This document shows positions 25,922 to 34,781 of a DNA stretch of 64,000 nucleotides, piece by piece. Below the pieces are notes generated by a model that saw nothing but the letters and a program-made list of their open reading frames with translations, did no database searches and was not told where the DNA came from. This DNA comes from Acidiphilium sp. PA (GTDB lineage: Bacteria; Pseudomonadota; Alphaproteobacteria; Acetobacterales; Acetobacteraceae), in the NCBI RefSeq assembly GCF_026191915.1, contig NZ_JAIMBY010000002.1:124001-188000 (forward strand), given 5' to 3'. Both the position numbers and the translations under genes were made by a program. Every line of letters begins with the position of its first letter. Positions within the stretch are counted from its first letter, which is position 1.

Positions 25922-26917
25922 TCAGAACACGGCGTGATCGCCCAGCGCCGCCACGGGCGCGCCGGCGAGGACTTGATCGTAGTAATCGAACAGGGTTTCG
26001 CGCCCGGTCGAGGGTGTGGCCTGCGCGTCGTAACGGCCGGTTGCGGGGTTGAGCACCAGCATGGATTCCGTGGCGTAATAGCGGCCGATCCGGGCGAGTT
26101 CGGCCTTGGCGGCCAGGGGGGGGATGATCCATCCGGCGGTGCCGAGGACGCCGATAATGCCATCGAGCAGGCCCACCGGCACCTCGCGGAAGCGCGGGGG
26201 CTGGCCGAGCCGGGCGAACAGGTATTCGCCCTGTTCGCGCGGCGTGATGGCGGGGCCGGGGCCGCCGATCGGGAGGATGCGGTTCCGGCGCGCTTCGTGG
26301 TGCAGGCAATCGACCAGGTAGGTTGCGAGGTCGTCATCGCTGATCGGTTTGCAGGCGGTGAGCCTGCCGTCGCCGAACAGGAGGAATGGCTTGCCCTGGC
26401 GCACGCGCGCGATCTGGCCGGACAGGGATTTGAAAAACGCGGTTGGCCGCACGATCGAATAGGTCAGGCCGGATGCGATCAGCGCCTGTTCGAAGGCGCG
26501 TTTGGCGTGCTGGAACGCGAGGAGCGGTTTTTGCACGCAGATTGCCGACAGGAGCACGAAGTGCGAAACGCCGGCGGCCTCAGCGGCCGCGAGCACGGCG
26601 AGATGCGCGCGATGATCGATCGCCCAGGCATCGCGCGGGGCGCCGGTGCGCGAGGCCATGCAGGAGAGGACGGCATCGAACCGCTCGCCGCGAAAACCGT
26701 CGCGGGCGAGCGCGTCCGCATCCGCGACGTCGACGATGCGAACCGTGGCACCGTGCAGCGGCGTGCTATCCGATCCGGCGCGGACGAAACACACGACGTC
26801 GTCACCGCGGGCGACGAGGGCGCGCAGGGTCGCGCGGCCGATCGTGCCGGTGGCGCCGAGCAGGACGATCCGCAGGCGCGTGGAGGGGGGCGATGAAGGG
26901 TGCGCGGCGCCGCTCAT
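25922..26917 (-). CDS. bciA: Divinyl (proto)chlorophyllide 8-vinyl reductase, BciA type
   Basis: This 331-residue NmrA/SDR-like protein has the NADPH motif GATGTIGRATLRAL. It carries the stretch that marks BciA: CMASRTGAPRDAWAIDH, then LLSAICVQKPLLAFQHAK, SIVRPTAFFKSLSGQ, FGDGRLTACKPIS and RYYATESMLV. BciA reduces the 8-vinyl group of divinyl-chlorophyllide during (bacterio)chlorophyll synthesis. It overlaps the ABC-F gene upstream by four bases (ATGA). No other photosynthesis gene is in the window, so it sits apart from any photosynthesis gene cluster. Confidence 0.82.
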   Translation of the reverse strand: MSGAAHPSSPPSTRLRIVLLGATGTIGRATLRALVARGDDVVCFVRAGSDSTPLHGATVRIVDVADADALARDGFRGERFDAVLSCMASRTGAPRDAWAIDHRAHLAVLAAAEAAGVSHFVLLSAICVQKPLLAFQHAKRAFEQALIASGLTYSIVRPTAFFKSLSGQIARVRQGKPFLLFGDGRLTACKPISDDDLATYLVDCLHHEARRNRILPIGGPGPAITPREQGEYLFARLGQPPRFREVPVGLLDGIIGVLGTAGWIIPPLAAKAELARIGRYYATESMLVLNPATGRYDAQATPSTGRETLFDYYDQVLAGAPVAALGDHAVF

Positions 26918-28539
26918 GCGGCGTGCAATCCCGGGGCCTCGTGGCCGGTGCGGGCGACGTATTCGGTGTAGCCGCCGCCGTACTGGTGGATGCCCTCGGG
27001 TGTCAGTTCCAGGACGCGGTTGGACAGCGCGGCGAGGAAATGCCGATCGTGCGAGACGAACAGCATCGTGCCCTCGTATTGCGCGAGTGCTGCGATCAGC
27101 ATTTCCTTTGTTGCGATGTCGAGATGGTTGGTCGGCTCGTCGAGCACCAGGAAATTCGGCGGATCGTACAGCATCAGCGCCATCACCAGCCGGGCCTTTT
27201 CGCCGCCCGACAGCACGCGGCAGGGTTTGTCGATCTCGTCGCCGGAAAAGCCGAATGCGCCGGCGAGGGTGCGCAGCGCGCCCTGGTTGGCCTGGGGAAA
27301 CGCGCGATCGAGGGTTTCGAACACGCTGCGGTCGCCATCGAGCCGGTCCATCGCGTGCTGGGCGAAATAGCCGAGCTTGACCGAGCCGCCGAGCGTGACG
27401 GACCCTTCATCGGGTTCGGTGGTGCCGGTGACGAGTTTGAGCAGGGTGGATTTTCCCGCGCCGTTGACGCCGAGCACGCAGCATCGCTCGCGCCGGCGCA
27501 CCAGAAGATCGAGCCCCTGATAGATGACGCGGTTGCCGTAGCGCTTGTGCACGCCGCGCAGCGCGGCCACGGTGTCGCCCGAGCGGGGGGCGGGCGGGAA
27601 CTCGAACACCACCGTCTGGCGGCGTTTCGGCGGCTCGACGCGATCGATCTTTTCGAGTTTTCTCACCCGGCTCTGCACCTGGGCGGCATGCGAGGCGCGC
27701 GCCTTGAACCGCTCGATGAAGCTGATCTCCTTCGCGAGCATCGCTTTCTGGCGGTCGAACTGCGCCTGTTGCTGTTTTTCGTTCACGGCGCGCTGCTGTT
27801 CGTAGAATCCGTAATCGCCGGAAAATTCGGTGAGGCTGCCGCCGTCGATCTCGATCACCTTGTTGATCACGCGGTTCATGAATTCGCGGTCGTGCGAGGT
27901 CATGAGGAGGGCGCCGTCGTAGCCGGCGAGGAACTGTTCGAGCCAGATCAGGCTTTCGAGGTCGAGATGGTTGCTGGGTTCGTCGAGCAGCATCACGTCC
28001 GGGCGCATCAGCAGAATGCGCGCGAGGGCGACGCGCATCTTCCAGCCGCCGGAGAGCTTGCCGACATCGCCCTCCATCATCTCCTGGCTGAACCCGAGCC
28101 CGTGCAGCACTTCGCGCGCACGGCCATCGAGCGCGTAGCCGCCGAGTTCCTCGAAGCGGGCCTGCACATCGCCGAAGCGCTCGATGATGGCATCGAGCCG
28201 GTCCGCCTGATCGGGGTCGGCCATCGCGGTTTCGAGCATCGCCAGTTCGGCGGCCACTTCGCTGACCGCACCGGCACCGTCCATCACCTCGGCGACCGCG
28301 CTGCGGCCGGCCATGTCGCCGACGTCCTGGCTGAACAGGCCGATGCTGACGCCGCGATCGACCAGGATCTGGCCTTCGTCCGGCTCTTCCTGACCGGTGA
28401 TCATGCGAAACAGCGTGGTCTTGCCCGCGCCGTTCGGCCCGACCAGGCCGATCTTCTCGCCACGTTGGAGCGCGGCCGACGCCTCGATGAAGACCAGGCG
28501 CTGGCCGTTCTGTTTGCTGATGCTGTCCAGGCGTATCAT
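26914..28539 (-). CDS. ABC-F family ATPase (translation factor type)
   Basis: This 541-residue soluble protein has two ABC domains and no membrane segment. Domain 1: Walker A GPNGAGKT, signature LSGGWKMRVALAR, Walker B LLDEPSNHLDLES. Domain 2: Walker A GVNGAGKST, signature LSGGEKARLVMAL, Walker B VLDEPTNHLDIAT. A linker of charged helices (~240-300) separates them, as in YbiT/Uup/EttA proteins that act on the ribosomal E site. The order (ABC-F then bciA) and the ATGA overlap make a two-gene operon. Confidence 0.9.
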   Translation of the reverse strand: MIRLDSISKQNGQRLVFIEASAALQRGEKIGLVGPNGAGKTTLFRMITGQEEPDEGQILVDRGVSIGLFSQDVGDMAGRSAVAEVMDGAGAVSEVAAELAMLETAMADPDQADRLDAIIERFGDVQARFEELGGYALDGRAREVLHGLGFSQEMMEGDVGKLSGGWKMRVALARILLMRPDVMLLDEPSNHLDLESLIWLEQFLAGYDGALLMTSHDREFMNRVINKVIEIDGGSLTEFSGDYGFYEQQRAVNEKQQQAQFDRQKAMLAKEISFIERFKARASHAAQVQSRVRKLEKIDRVEPPKRRQTVVFEFPPAPRSGDTVAALRGVHKRYGNRVIYQGLDLLVRRRERCCVLGVNGAGKSTLLKLVTGTTEPDEGSVTLGGSVKLGYFAQHAMDRLDGDRSVFETLDRAFPQANQGALRTLAGAFGFSGDEIDKPCRVLSGGEKARLVMALMLYDPPNFLVLDEPTNHLDIATKEMLIAALAQYEGTMLFVSHDRHFLAALSNRVLELTPEGIHQYGGGYTEYVARTGHEAPGLHAA

Positions 28540-28674
28540 GCGTCCTCGGTGGTCAGGGTGATGGCCGCGCGCTTATAGCAAATCGGCGCGGGCGTGAACC
28601 GCGCGGCGGCGGTGGCCATCTGGACAGCGGCGCGCCCGGCCCGCACAAAGCGGTTTTTCCTGGAGTGGCCGGCG

Positions 28675-29871
28675 ATGCCCGAAGCGTTCATCTGTGATTA
28701 CATCCGCACACCGTTCGCTCGCTACGGCGGCGCTTTGTCCGGTGTGCGGGCCGATGATCTGGCGGCCGTGCCGCTGCGCGCGCTGCTGGCCCGCAACCCG
28801 GGGATCGATCCGTCGCGGATCGACGAGGTTCTGCTCGGCTGCGCCAACCAGGCGGGGGAGGACAACCGCAACGTCGCGCGGATGGCGCTGCTGCTGGCCG
28901 GGCTGCCGGTTGGGGTGCCCGGGGCGACGATCAACCGGCTGTGCGGCTCCGGGCTCGACGCGGTGGGCACCGCGTCCCGGGCGATCCGCGCCGGGGAGGC
29001 CGATCTGATCATCGCGGGCGGTGTCGAGAGCATGACGCGCGCGCCCTTCGTGATGGCCAAGAGCAGCGAAGCCTTTGGGCGGACCGCCGAGATCTTCGAC
29101 ACCACGATCGGCTGGCGCTTTCCCAACCCGCACTTGCGCGCGGAATACGGCGTCGAGCCGATGCCGGAAACCGGGGAGAATGTCGCGGCGGATTTTGCGG
29201 TCGGCCGGGCGGATCAGGATCTGTTCGCCTATCGCAGCCAGCGGAAATGCGCGGCGGCGGCGGAATTTCTGGCGGGTGAGTGTACGCCGGTCACGCTGAC
29301 ATCGCGCAAGGGGGACACTCTGTTCGCCGTGGACGAGCACCCGCGGCCGGAGACCACGCTCGAGGGGCTCGCCGCGCTGAAAACGCCGTTCCGCACGCCG
29401 GGGACGGTTACTGCTGGCAATGCCTCGGGCGTGAACGATGGGGCGGCGGCGCTGGTGATTGCGAGCGAGGCGGCCGCGAAGACCCATGGGCTGACGCCGC
29501 GCGGCCGCATCCTTGCGATGACGACCGCCGGCGTCGCGCCCCGGATCATGGGCATCGGGCCGGCGCCGGCGACCGAAACACTGCTGGCGCGCACCGGGCT
29601 TGCGATGAGCGATATCGACATCATCGAACTGAACGAGGCGTTCGCGAGCCAGGCGCTTGCGGTGATGCGCCTGCTGGGCCTGGCCGATGACGATCCACGG
29701 GTCAATCCGCATGGCGGGGCCATCGCGCTCGGCCATCCGCTCGGCGCATCGGGCGCGCGGATCGCCGGCACCGCGCTGCGGGCGCTGGAGGCGCGCGGCG
29801 GCCGGCGCGCGATCGCGACCATGTGCATCGGGGTGGGTCAGGGCATTGCGCTGCTGATCGAGCGCGTCTGA
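28675..29871 (+). CDS. pcaF: Thiolase, 3-oxoadipyl-CoA thiolase (PcaF) type
   Basis: This 398-residue thiolase has the nucleophile Cys in INRLCGSGLDAV, the His of the ALGHPLGASGAR loop and the second Cys in TMCIGVGQG. The start sequence EAFICDYIRTPFARYGG and the AGGVESMTRAPFV segment match the PcaF/PaaJ branch. PcaF splits 3-oxoadipyl-CoA to succinyl-CoA and acetyl-CoA. The two genes directly downstream are both subunits of a CoA-transferase, as in pcaIJF. ATG 28675 has GGAG upstream. A general beta-ketothiolase cannot be ruled out. Confidence 0.82.
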   Translation: MPEAFICDYIRTPFARYGGALSGVRADDLAAVPLRALLARNPGIDPSRIDEVLLGCANQAGEDNRNVARMALLLAGLPVGVPGATINRLCGSGLDAVGTASRAIRAGEADLIIAGGVESMTRAPFVMAKSSEAFGRTAEIFDTTIGWRFPNPHLRAEYGVEPMPETGENVAADFAVGRADQDLFAYRSQRKCAAAAEFLAGECTPVTLTSRKGDTLFAVDEHPRPETTLEGLAALKTPFRTPGTVTAGNASGVNDGAAALVIASEAAAKTHGLTPRGRILAMTTAGVAPRIMGIGPAPATETLLARTGLAMSDIDIIELNEAFASQALAVMRLLGLADDDPRVNPHGGAIALGHPLGASGARIAGTALRALEARGGRRAIATMCIGVGQGIALLIERV

Positions 29872-29876
29872 CCGCC

Positions 29877-30548
29877 ATGATCGACAAATTCGTCCACTCC
29901 ATCGAGGCGGCGCTTGAGGGGATCGGCGATGGTGCGACCATCATGGTCGGTGGTTTCGGTGCGGTCGGTCAGCCGCATCTGCTGGTCGATGCGCTGGGTG
30001 AGCGCGGGCTGCGGGACCTGACCATCATTGCCAACAACGCCGGGGGCGATTTCGGCGGCCTGCCGAAGCTGATCGCGCAGGGCGCCATTACCAAGGTGAT
30101 TTGTTCCTACCCGCGCGCCACGAGCAAGACCGCGTTCGATGCGCTCTATGCCGCGGGGAAGATCGATCTCGAACTGGTGCCGCAGGGCACGCTGGCCGAG
30201 CGCATCCGCGCCGCCGGGGCGGGTGTGCCGGCGTTTTTCACGCCCACCGGCGCCGGCACCGACCTTGCCGCGGGCAAGGGTGTTCGCGTCATCGGCGGGC
30301 GGGCCTGTGTGCTGGAATATGCGCTGTCCGCCGATTTCGCGCTGATCGAGGCGTGGGAGGCGGACCGGTGGGGCAATCTGACGTACAATGCGGCGGGGCG
30401 TAATTTCAACCCAATCATGGCGACTGCCGCGGGCGTCACCATCGCACTCGCCCATCACCGGCGCGAGCTTGGCACGCTTGCGCCGGAGACCATCGTCACG
30501 CCCGGTCTGTTCGTGCAGCGGGTGTTGATTGCGGGAGGTTCGGCATGA
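29877..30548 (+). CDS. pcaI: 3-oxoacid CoA-transferase subunit A (PcaI type)
   Basis: This 223-residue alpha subunit has the CoA-binding loop MVGGFGAVGQPH and the NNAGGDFGGLPKLI segment. It ends with the EADRWGNLTYN region, all typical of subunit A of 3-oxoadipate or 3-oxoacid CoA-transferase. It moves CoA from succinyl-CoA to the oxoacid together with subunit B. It starts 5 nt after the thiolase stop and overlaps the next gene by four bases (ATGA). Confidence 0.85.
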   Translation: MIDKFVHSIEAALEGIGDGATIMVGGFGAVGQPHLLVDALGERGLRDLTIIANNAGGDFGGLPKLIAQGAITKVICSYPRATSKTAFDALYAAGKIDLELVPQGTLAERIRAAGAGVPAFFTPTGAGTDLAAGKGVRVIGGRACVLEYALSADFALIEAWEADRWGNLTYNAAGRNFNPIMATAAGVTIALAHHRRELGTLAPETIVTPGLFVQRVLIAGGSA

Positions 30549-31198
30549 CGACGCTTTCCGGCTGGTCGCGCCGGGACATGGCGGCGCGCGTGGCCGCCGA
30601 TATTCCTGAGGGTTGGGCGGTCAATCTCGGCATCGGGCTGCCCACGCTGATCGCGAATTTCGTGCCGGTCGAGCGCGAGGTGATGTTTCATTCGGAGAAC
30701 GGCATTCTCGGCGTCGGCCCGGCGCCGGCGGCGGGGCAGGAGAACCCGTGGCTGATCAACGCCGGCAAGCAGCCGGTCACGCTGCGGCCGGGGGCTGCGA
30801 TCGTCGGCCAGGCGGATAGTTTCGCCATCATTCGCGGCGGTCATCTCGATCTCTGCGTGCTTGGCGGCTATCAGGTCGGTGCCAATGGCGATCTTGCCAA
30901 CTGGTCGACCGGCCGCGCCGGCGAAGCGCCCGCGGTCGGCGGTGCGATGGACCTGGGCGCCGGTGCCAGGCGCGTCTGGGTGCTGATGGAACACGCCGCG
31001 CGGGATGGCACGCCACGGTTGGTGGAGCGCTGCACCTATCCGCTGACCGCGCTGGGCACGGTCAGCCGCGTCTATACCGATATCGCGGTGATCGATGTGA
31101 CGCCGGAGGGCTTCGTGCTGCGCGAGGCCGCGCCGGGTATCGACCACGCGCAGATCGCGGCACGGATGGGCGCGCCGCTCGGCGTCATGCGAGGGTGA
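30545..31198 (+). CDS. pcaJ: 3-oxoacid CoA-transferase subunit B (PcaJ type)
   Basis: This 217-residue beta subunit has NLGIGLPTLIANFVP and the catalytic Glu in HSENGILGVG, plus GGHLDLCVLGGYQV. The Glu forms the covalent CoA thioester intermediate. Together with the two genes upstream it completes a PcaFIJ-like set for the last steps of the beta-ketoadipate route. Early pca genes (ring cleavage, lactone steps) are absent here, so the true oxoacid could also be acetoacetate. Confidence 0.86.
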   Translation: MTTLSGWSRRDMAARVAADIPEGWAVNLGIGLPTLIANFVPVEREVMFHSENGILGVGPAPAAGQENPWLINAGKQPVTLRPGAAIVGQADSFAIIRGGHLDLCVLGGYQVGANGDLANWSTGRAGEAPAVGGAMDLGAGARRVWVLMEHAARDGTPRLVERCTYPLTALGTVSRVYTDIAVIDVTPEGFVLREAAPGIDHAQIAARMGAPLGVMRG

Positions 31199-31214
31199 GC
31201 GGCGGCGCCGGGGG

Positions 31215-32405
31215 CTAGAAATCGCGGTCGCGCGGATAATTGACCGTTGCGATGCACTGGGTGGAAATCACCTCGCGCCGGAAGGTGAACCCGAGATCGT
31301 CGATGAAGGCGTGTTTGATCGAGATGGACCGGGAACTGGTCGACAGGAGATCGGCCGTGCGCTGCACCATCATCGCCTGACGGTCGAGCACGCTCTTGAA
31401 GTCGGAAATCACCGTCAGATCGACATGCTCGATCCGCCCGCCGGCCATGGCGACGACGGAAACCGCCTCGCGGATCAGATTTTCCGAATTGGTGAAGCGC
31501 CGGCTCGGCAAGGCGCGGCCATCGGCCAGATCGGCGCCGATGCCGCCGACCGTGCCCAGGATCGCCGAGGTGATCGCGTCCAACCCGACATCCGAACCGC
31601 CGGATGTGCGCACGCTGCCATCGAGCACCACGGGAATGCCGCAGATCATGATGGCCGGGTTGTCGGCCGGGGCGGCGGCAACCAGGTTTTCGGTCGAGAA
31701 TCCCCAGCCGGAATGAATTTCCCGATGGCCGCGCTGCATGATGACCTCGGCGCGGTCGAGGTCGTGCTCCGTGGTGATCTTGAAATTGTCCTCGGTGCCG
31801 CGGACCATTTCGATTTCGAGCCCGACCGCTTCGGCGATCGCCGCATCGTCGGTGAAGTCCTGGGCCAGCGGATTGGCGAGGTAGACCCGCCGGTGGGCGG
31901 CGAGAATATCGCGGAAGCGGAACGCCTGCGGGGTTTGGGCGCGCCACAGATTGGTACGCTCGACGGTTTTCAGGACCTTGGTGTCACCGCAGAATTTCAG
32001 CGTGTCGGCGAGCGGCACGCCGGCGATCGCGCAGGGCGAGCGGTCCAGCGCGTCGATCACGGCGCCGATGGTTTCCTGTTCGACGAAGGGGCGGACGCCG
32101 TCGTGAATGATGATGGTCTCCGGCGCCTCGCGGGCCAGCCCCTCGAGCCCGAGGCGGACGGATTCCTGGCGCGAATTGCCGCCGATCAGGGGTGGAGGCA
32201 GGTTCAGCCCCTCCGTCGCGCGCTGGTAGAGATCGATGTCGTTGGGGTGGATCACCACCTGAACGCCGCTGATCGCCGGATTGCGGCGGAATGCCGCCAC
32301 GGTGTGACGGATGATCGGGCTGCCGTCGAGCAACCGGTATTGTTTGGGGATCGGCCCGCTCAAGCGCTGTCCGCGCCCCGCAGCGACGATGAGAGCAAAC
32401 GTCAT
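31215..32405 (-). CDS. ispDF: IspD-IspF fusion with a degenerate IspF domain
   Basis: This is a 396-residue fusion. Residues 1-~225 are a normal-looking IspD (MEP cytidylyltransferase): VAAGRGQRLSGPIPKQY, IHDGVRPF and KTVERTNLWRAQTPQ. Residues ~230-390 align along their whole length with IspF (MECDP synthase), but the metal site is gone. The DVH motif reads STE (S237, E239), and the metal His of the HSDGDV motif is replaced by S268 in TSGGSDVG. The conserved ATTTEKLGF reads HAFIDDLGF. The first half should make CDP-ME; the second half is probably not active as IspF. A separate ispF would then be needed elsewhere. Confidence 0.85.
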   Translation of the reverse strand: MTFALIVAAGRGQRLSGPIPKQYRLLDGSPIIRHTVAAFRRNPAISGVQVVIHPNDIDLYQRATEGLNLPPPLIGGNSRQESVRLGLEGLAREAPETIIIHDGVRPFVEQETIGAVIDALDRSPCAIAGVPLADTLKFCGDTKVLKTVERTNLWRAQTPQAFRFRDILAAHRRVYLANPLAQDFTDDAAIAEAVGLEIEMVRGTEDNFKITTEHDLDRAEVIMQRGHREIHSGWGFSTENLVAAAPADNPAIMICGIPVVLDGSVRTSGGSDVGLDAITSAILGTVGGIGADLADGRALPSRRFTNSENLIREAVSVVAMAGGRIEHVDLTVISDFKSVLDRQAMMVQRTADLLSTSSRSISIKHAFIDDLGFTFRREVISTQCIATVNYPRDRDF

Positions 32406-32745
32406 GTTAACTTAACTTTTCCAGTCGTGCGATGTTCGCGGCCGAAGCGAAATCGGCCGTTCTGAACAAATGTTCGCTAAGCCCGGAACCAGATCACGTC
32501 AAGGCGAGCCGTGTCGGCTCGATGCAGCGGCCTCGGATCGACCAAACGTTGGATCGACCAAACGTCAGGCGCGCAGGATCGCGAGGGACGCGCCCGGCAG
32601 CAATTGGGTTCGGCGTTCGTCATGAGGGTGCGCTGAGCCGCGCGAACGCCAAGAGCTGCGGATCGGCGGGTCCCGGTCAAGCGGAGCGCGTGGATGACCG
32701 GGACTTCGGCGTGTTCCGGCGGGGCGCAACCCCTTGCGGTCGAGC
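32406..32745. other. Intergenic stretch with a short tandem repeat
   Basis: These 340 bases between the ispDF start and the PRC-barrel gene end hold no convincing gene. The part next to ispDF is AT-rich (GTTAACTTAAC, 32406-32416) and could hold its promoter. A 15-bp direct repeat GGATCGACCAAACGT occurs twice (32535-32549 and 32551-32565). The remainder is ordinary GC-rich sequence in which open frames show no family likeness. Confidence 0.5.
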
Positions 32746-33171
32746 CTAGCGCGTCATCATGCCGGGGTGGACGCCGTAATAATCGTCGACCCGTTCGCCA
32801 TAGGTGCCGGTGGACCAGTCCGGCATGGCGCTGGTGGCGAAGGAGGGGCCGCCTTCGAGACGATCGCGATCGATATCCACCACGTAGCCGCCCTGCTGGC
32901 GGTCGTATTGCAGCATGCTCCATGGCAGCGGGTGGTAATGTTCGCCGAGGCCGAGGAAGCCGCCGAATGACATGATGGCGTAGGAAATCCGGCCGGAGAC
33001 TTTGTCGATCATGACATCGTAGATCGAGCCGATCGAATCGCCCTGGCGATTGTAGACATGGGTGCCGTTGACCTTGCTCGCGGCGATCAGCGTTCTGGTC
33101 TCGCTCAGACTATCGAGATGTTCCGCAGGCGCCGTGCCGGCGGTATGCGGGGTATCGTTGTAACTGTTCAT
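32746..33171 (-). CDS. PRC-barrel domain protein
   Basis: This 141-residue protein has one PRC-barrel domain in its middle (ASKVNGTHVYNRQGDSIG, then VMIDKVSGRISYAIMSFGG) and a conserved ending with PLPWSMLQYD and VDIDRDRLEGGPSF. Such proteins are common in rhizobia and Acetobacteraceae, often stress-linked and next to other general-stress genes. Function is unknown. ATG 33171 has AAGGGAA about 8 nt upstream; a longer in-frame start has no such site. Confidence 0.82.
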   Translation of the reverse strand: MNSYNDTPHTAGTAPAEHLDSLSETRTLIAASKVNGTHVYNRQGDSIGSIYDVMIDKVSGRISYAIMSFGGFLGLGEHYHPLPWSMLQYDRQQGGYVVDIDRDRLEGGPSFATSAMPDWSTGTYGERVDDYYGVHPGMMTR

Positions 33172-33581
33172 GTGCGTGTTCCCTTGGTTTGATGGTTTTG
33201 CATCCGCCGTGCGGCAGATGTCGCTCAATCGATGTGTGGATTGCGGGCTTCGATTACGACGAGGGCAATGATGAAACTATCGTCAGGCAAATCATTGTTT
33301 CCCGATCACGTCCACTCGATTTGACGATCGGGCGCAGCCCGGCGGTCATTACAATGCGATATCGGGAGACTGCGTCGATGATGCAACGAATGCCATCGAT
33401 CTGAGCTGGTCATTGCCGAATTGTTATTTGGATCGCGTCGCGGAACCCCCAGATGTCCGCAGCCGGGCAGGATCAGGACAGAATATTACGTGTGGTCAAC
33501 GACGTCGCTGCCGCGCCGTCCGGCATTTGGCATGACTGGCTGCGACACGATCAGACATGACGATAGTGAAGGTTTCGATAC
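33172..33581. other. Intergenic region between PRC-barrel and SDR genes
   Basis: These 410 bases separate two divergent genes and probably hold both promoters. I found no good sigma-70 pair and no clear GGAAC-N16/17-GTT general-stress (EcfG) site. The decamer TGACGATAGT occurs on the plus strand shortly before the SDR start and on the minus strand about 100 nt before the PRC-barrel start, so it may be a shared binding site. No convincing coding frame is present. Confidence 0.4.
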
Positions 33582-34541
33582 ATGGACATCAATCAACGCC
33601 AACAGAAAATCCACGATGAGGTCCGCGCCGCCGACGAGGCGCGGCCGAAGCTTGAAATGAAGGGGGCGATGCAGGCCGGTGCACGCCCCTATCCCGAACC
33701 GCCGTTCACCGCCGATGCCGATGGCAAGCGGGGGATCGAGGCGGGTCAGAGCATCAAGCCGCTTTACGACGCGCCGTTCTGGAAAGGCTCTGGCAAACTC
33801 GAGGGGTGTATCGCCGTGATCACCGGCGGTGATTCCGGCATCGGCCGCGCCGTTGCGGTGTTGTTCGCGCGCGAAGGTGCCGATGTCGCCATTCTGCATC
33901 TGGCATCCGAGCAGGACGATGCGGATGTCGTCGTCAAGGCCGTCGAGGACGAGGGCCGCAAGGCGATGGCGGTCGTCGCCGATGTGACGGATCGGGCCGC
34001 GTGTTTCGAGGCGGTTCGGAAAATCGTCGATGTGTTCGGCAGGGTTGATGTCCTTGTAAATAACGCCGCGTTTCAGCTGCATGTCAGCCGGTTCGAGGAC
34101 CTGTCCGAAGATCATTTCGATCTGACGGTAAAGACGAACCTCTACGGGTATTTCCATATGACGCAGGCCTGTCTGCCGCATATGCGGGCGGGTTCCGCGA
34201 TCGTCAATTCGGGGTCGGTTACCGCCCTGATGGGGAATTCCAGCGTGATCGATTACACCATGACGAAAGGCGGCATCCACGCCTTCACGCGCGCGCTATC
34301 GGGCAGTCTGGTGCCGCGCGGCATCCGCGTTAACGCCGTGGCGCCCGGCCCGGTGTGGACGCCGCTCAACCCCAGCGACAACCCGGCCGGCATGGCCGAA
34401 TTCGGCACCAATACCCGCATGAAGCGCCCGGCACAGCCGGAGGAGATTGCGCCGGCCTATGTATTTTTGGCATCGAAACAGATGTCGAGCTACATCACCG
34501 GCGAGATCCTGCCGGTCATCGGCGGCTATACCGACCGGTGA
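33582..34541 (+). CDS. SDR-family oxidoreductase (YghA/YdaD-like)
   Basis: This 319-residue protein is a short-chain dehydrogenase with an extra ~75-residue N-terminus ending in PLYDAPFWKGSGKLEG, as in YghA/YdaD (GsiB-neighbour type) proteins. The Rossmann motif is TGGDSGIGRAVA, then NNAAFQ, the catalytic Ser region VNSGSVTAL and the YTMTK (Tyr-x3-Lys) pair. It should reduce or oxidise a small carbonyl/alcohol with NAD(P). Together with the divergent PRC-barrel gene it looks like a stress-response pair (inference). Confidence 0.88.
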   Translation: MDINQRQQKIHDEVRAADEARPKLEMKGAMQAGARPYPEPPFTADADGKRGIEAGQSIKPLYDAPFWKGSGKLEGCIAVITGGDSGIGRAVAVLFAREGADVAILHLASEQDDADVVVKAVEDEGRKAMAVVADVTDRAACFEAVRKIVDVFGRVDVLVNNAAFQLHVSRFEDLSEDHFDLTVKTNLYGYFHMTQACLPHMRAGSAIVNSGSVTALMGNSSVIDYTMTKGGIHAFTRALSGSLVPRGIRVNAVAPGPVWTPLNPSDNPAGMAEFGTNTRMKRPAQPEEIAPAYVFLASKQMSSYITGEILPVIGGYTDR

Positions 34542-34613
34542 TGAACGCGGCGGGCTGCGGCGTGGCGAGCGCCGCAGCAGGGCGCTTGCAGTGTTTGAAC
34601 CAGAAGGATCACG

Positions 34614-34781
34614 ATGATGATGCGCGCCCCGGATGGCAGCGATTTCAACCAGGGTGCGGCGATCGCCGCGCTTGCCGGTGATCCGGCGGGGTGCGGTGAT
34701 GCCGATGGGGCGCGCGTGAGGGTGGCGCACGACAAGGGTGCGCCCGGCCGGGCTGCCGCCCATCGGCTCCCCCATGGATGA
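34614..34781 (+). CDS. Possible 55-residue ORF upstream of the hydrolase fusion
   Basis: Three ATG codons in a row (34614-34622) follow AAGGA at 34604-34608, a good Shine-Dalgarno distance. The frame runs 55 codons and its TGA overlaps the hydrolase ATG (ATGGATGA, 34774-34781). The product is small, Gly/Ala/Asp rich and without a recognisable motif or membrane segment. It could be a leader peptide that couples translation to the next gene, or chance. Confidence 0.25.
   Translation: MMMRAPDGSDFNQGAAIAALAGDPAGCGDADGARVRVAHDKGAPGRAAAHRLPHG

Noticed and set aside
25256-28578. Long plus-strand frames over emrB, bciA and the ABC-F gene
   Set aside because: They are shadows: no family likeness, while the listed genes on the correct strand show complete motifs.
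31215-31720. Frameshift as the cause of the odd IspF residues
   Set aside because: The alignment to IspF runs unbroken through the whole domain with conserved glycines and hydrophobics, so the ligand losses are substitutions, not a reading error.
32535-32565. 15-bp tandem repeat as an attachment site or operator
   Set aside because: Just two copies, no integrase nearby and no link to a promoter element.
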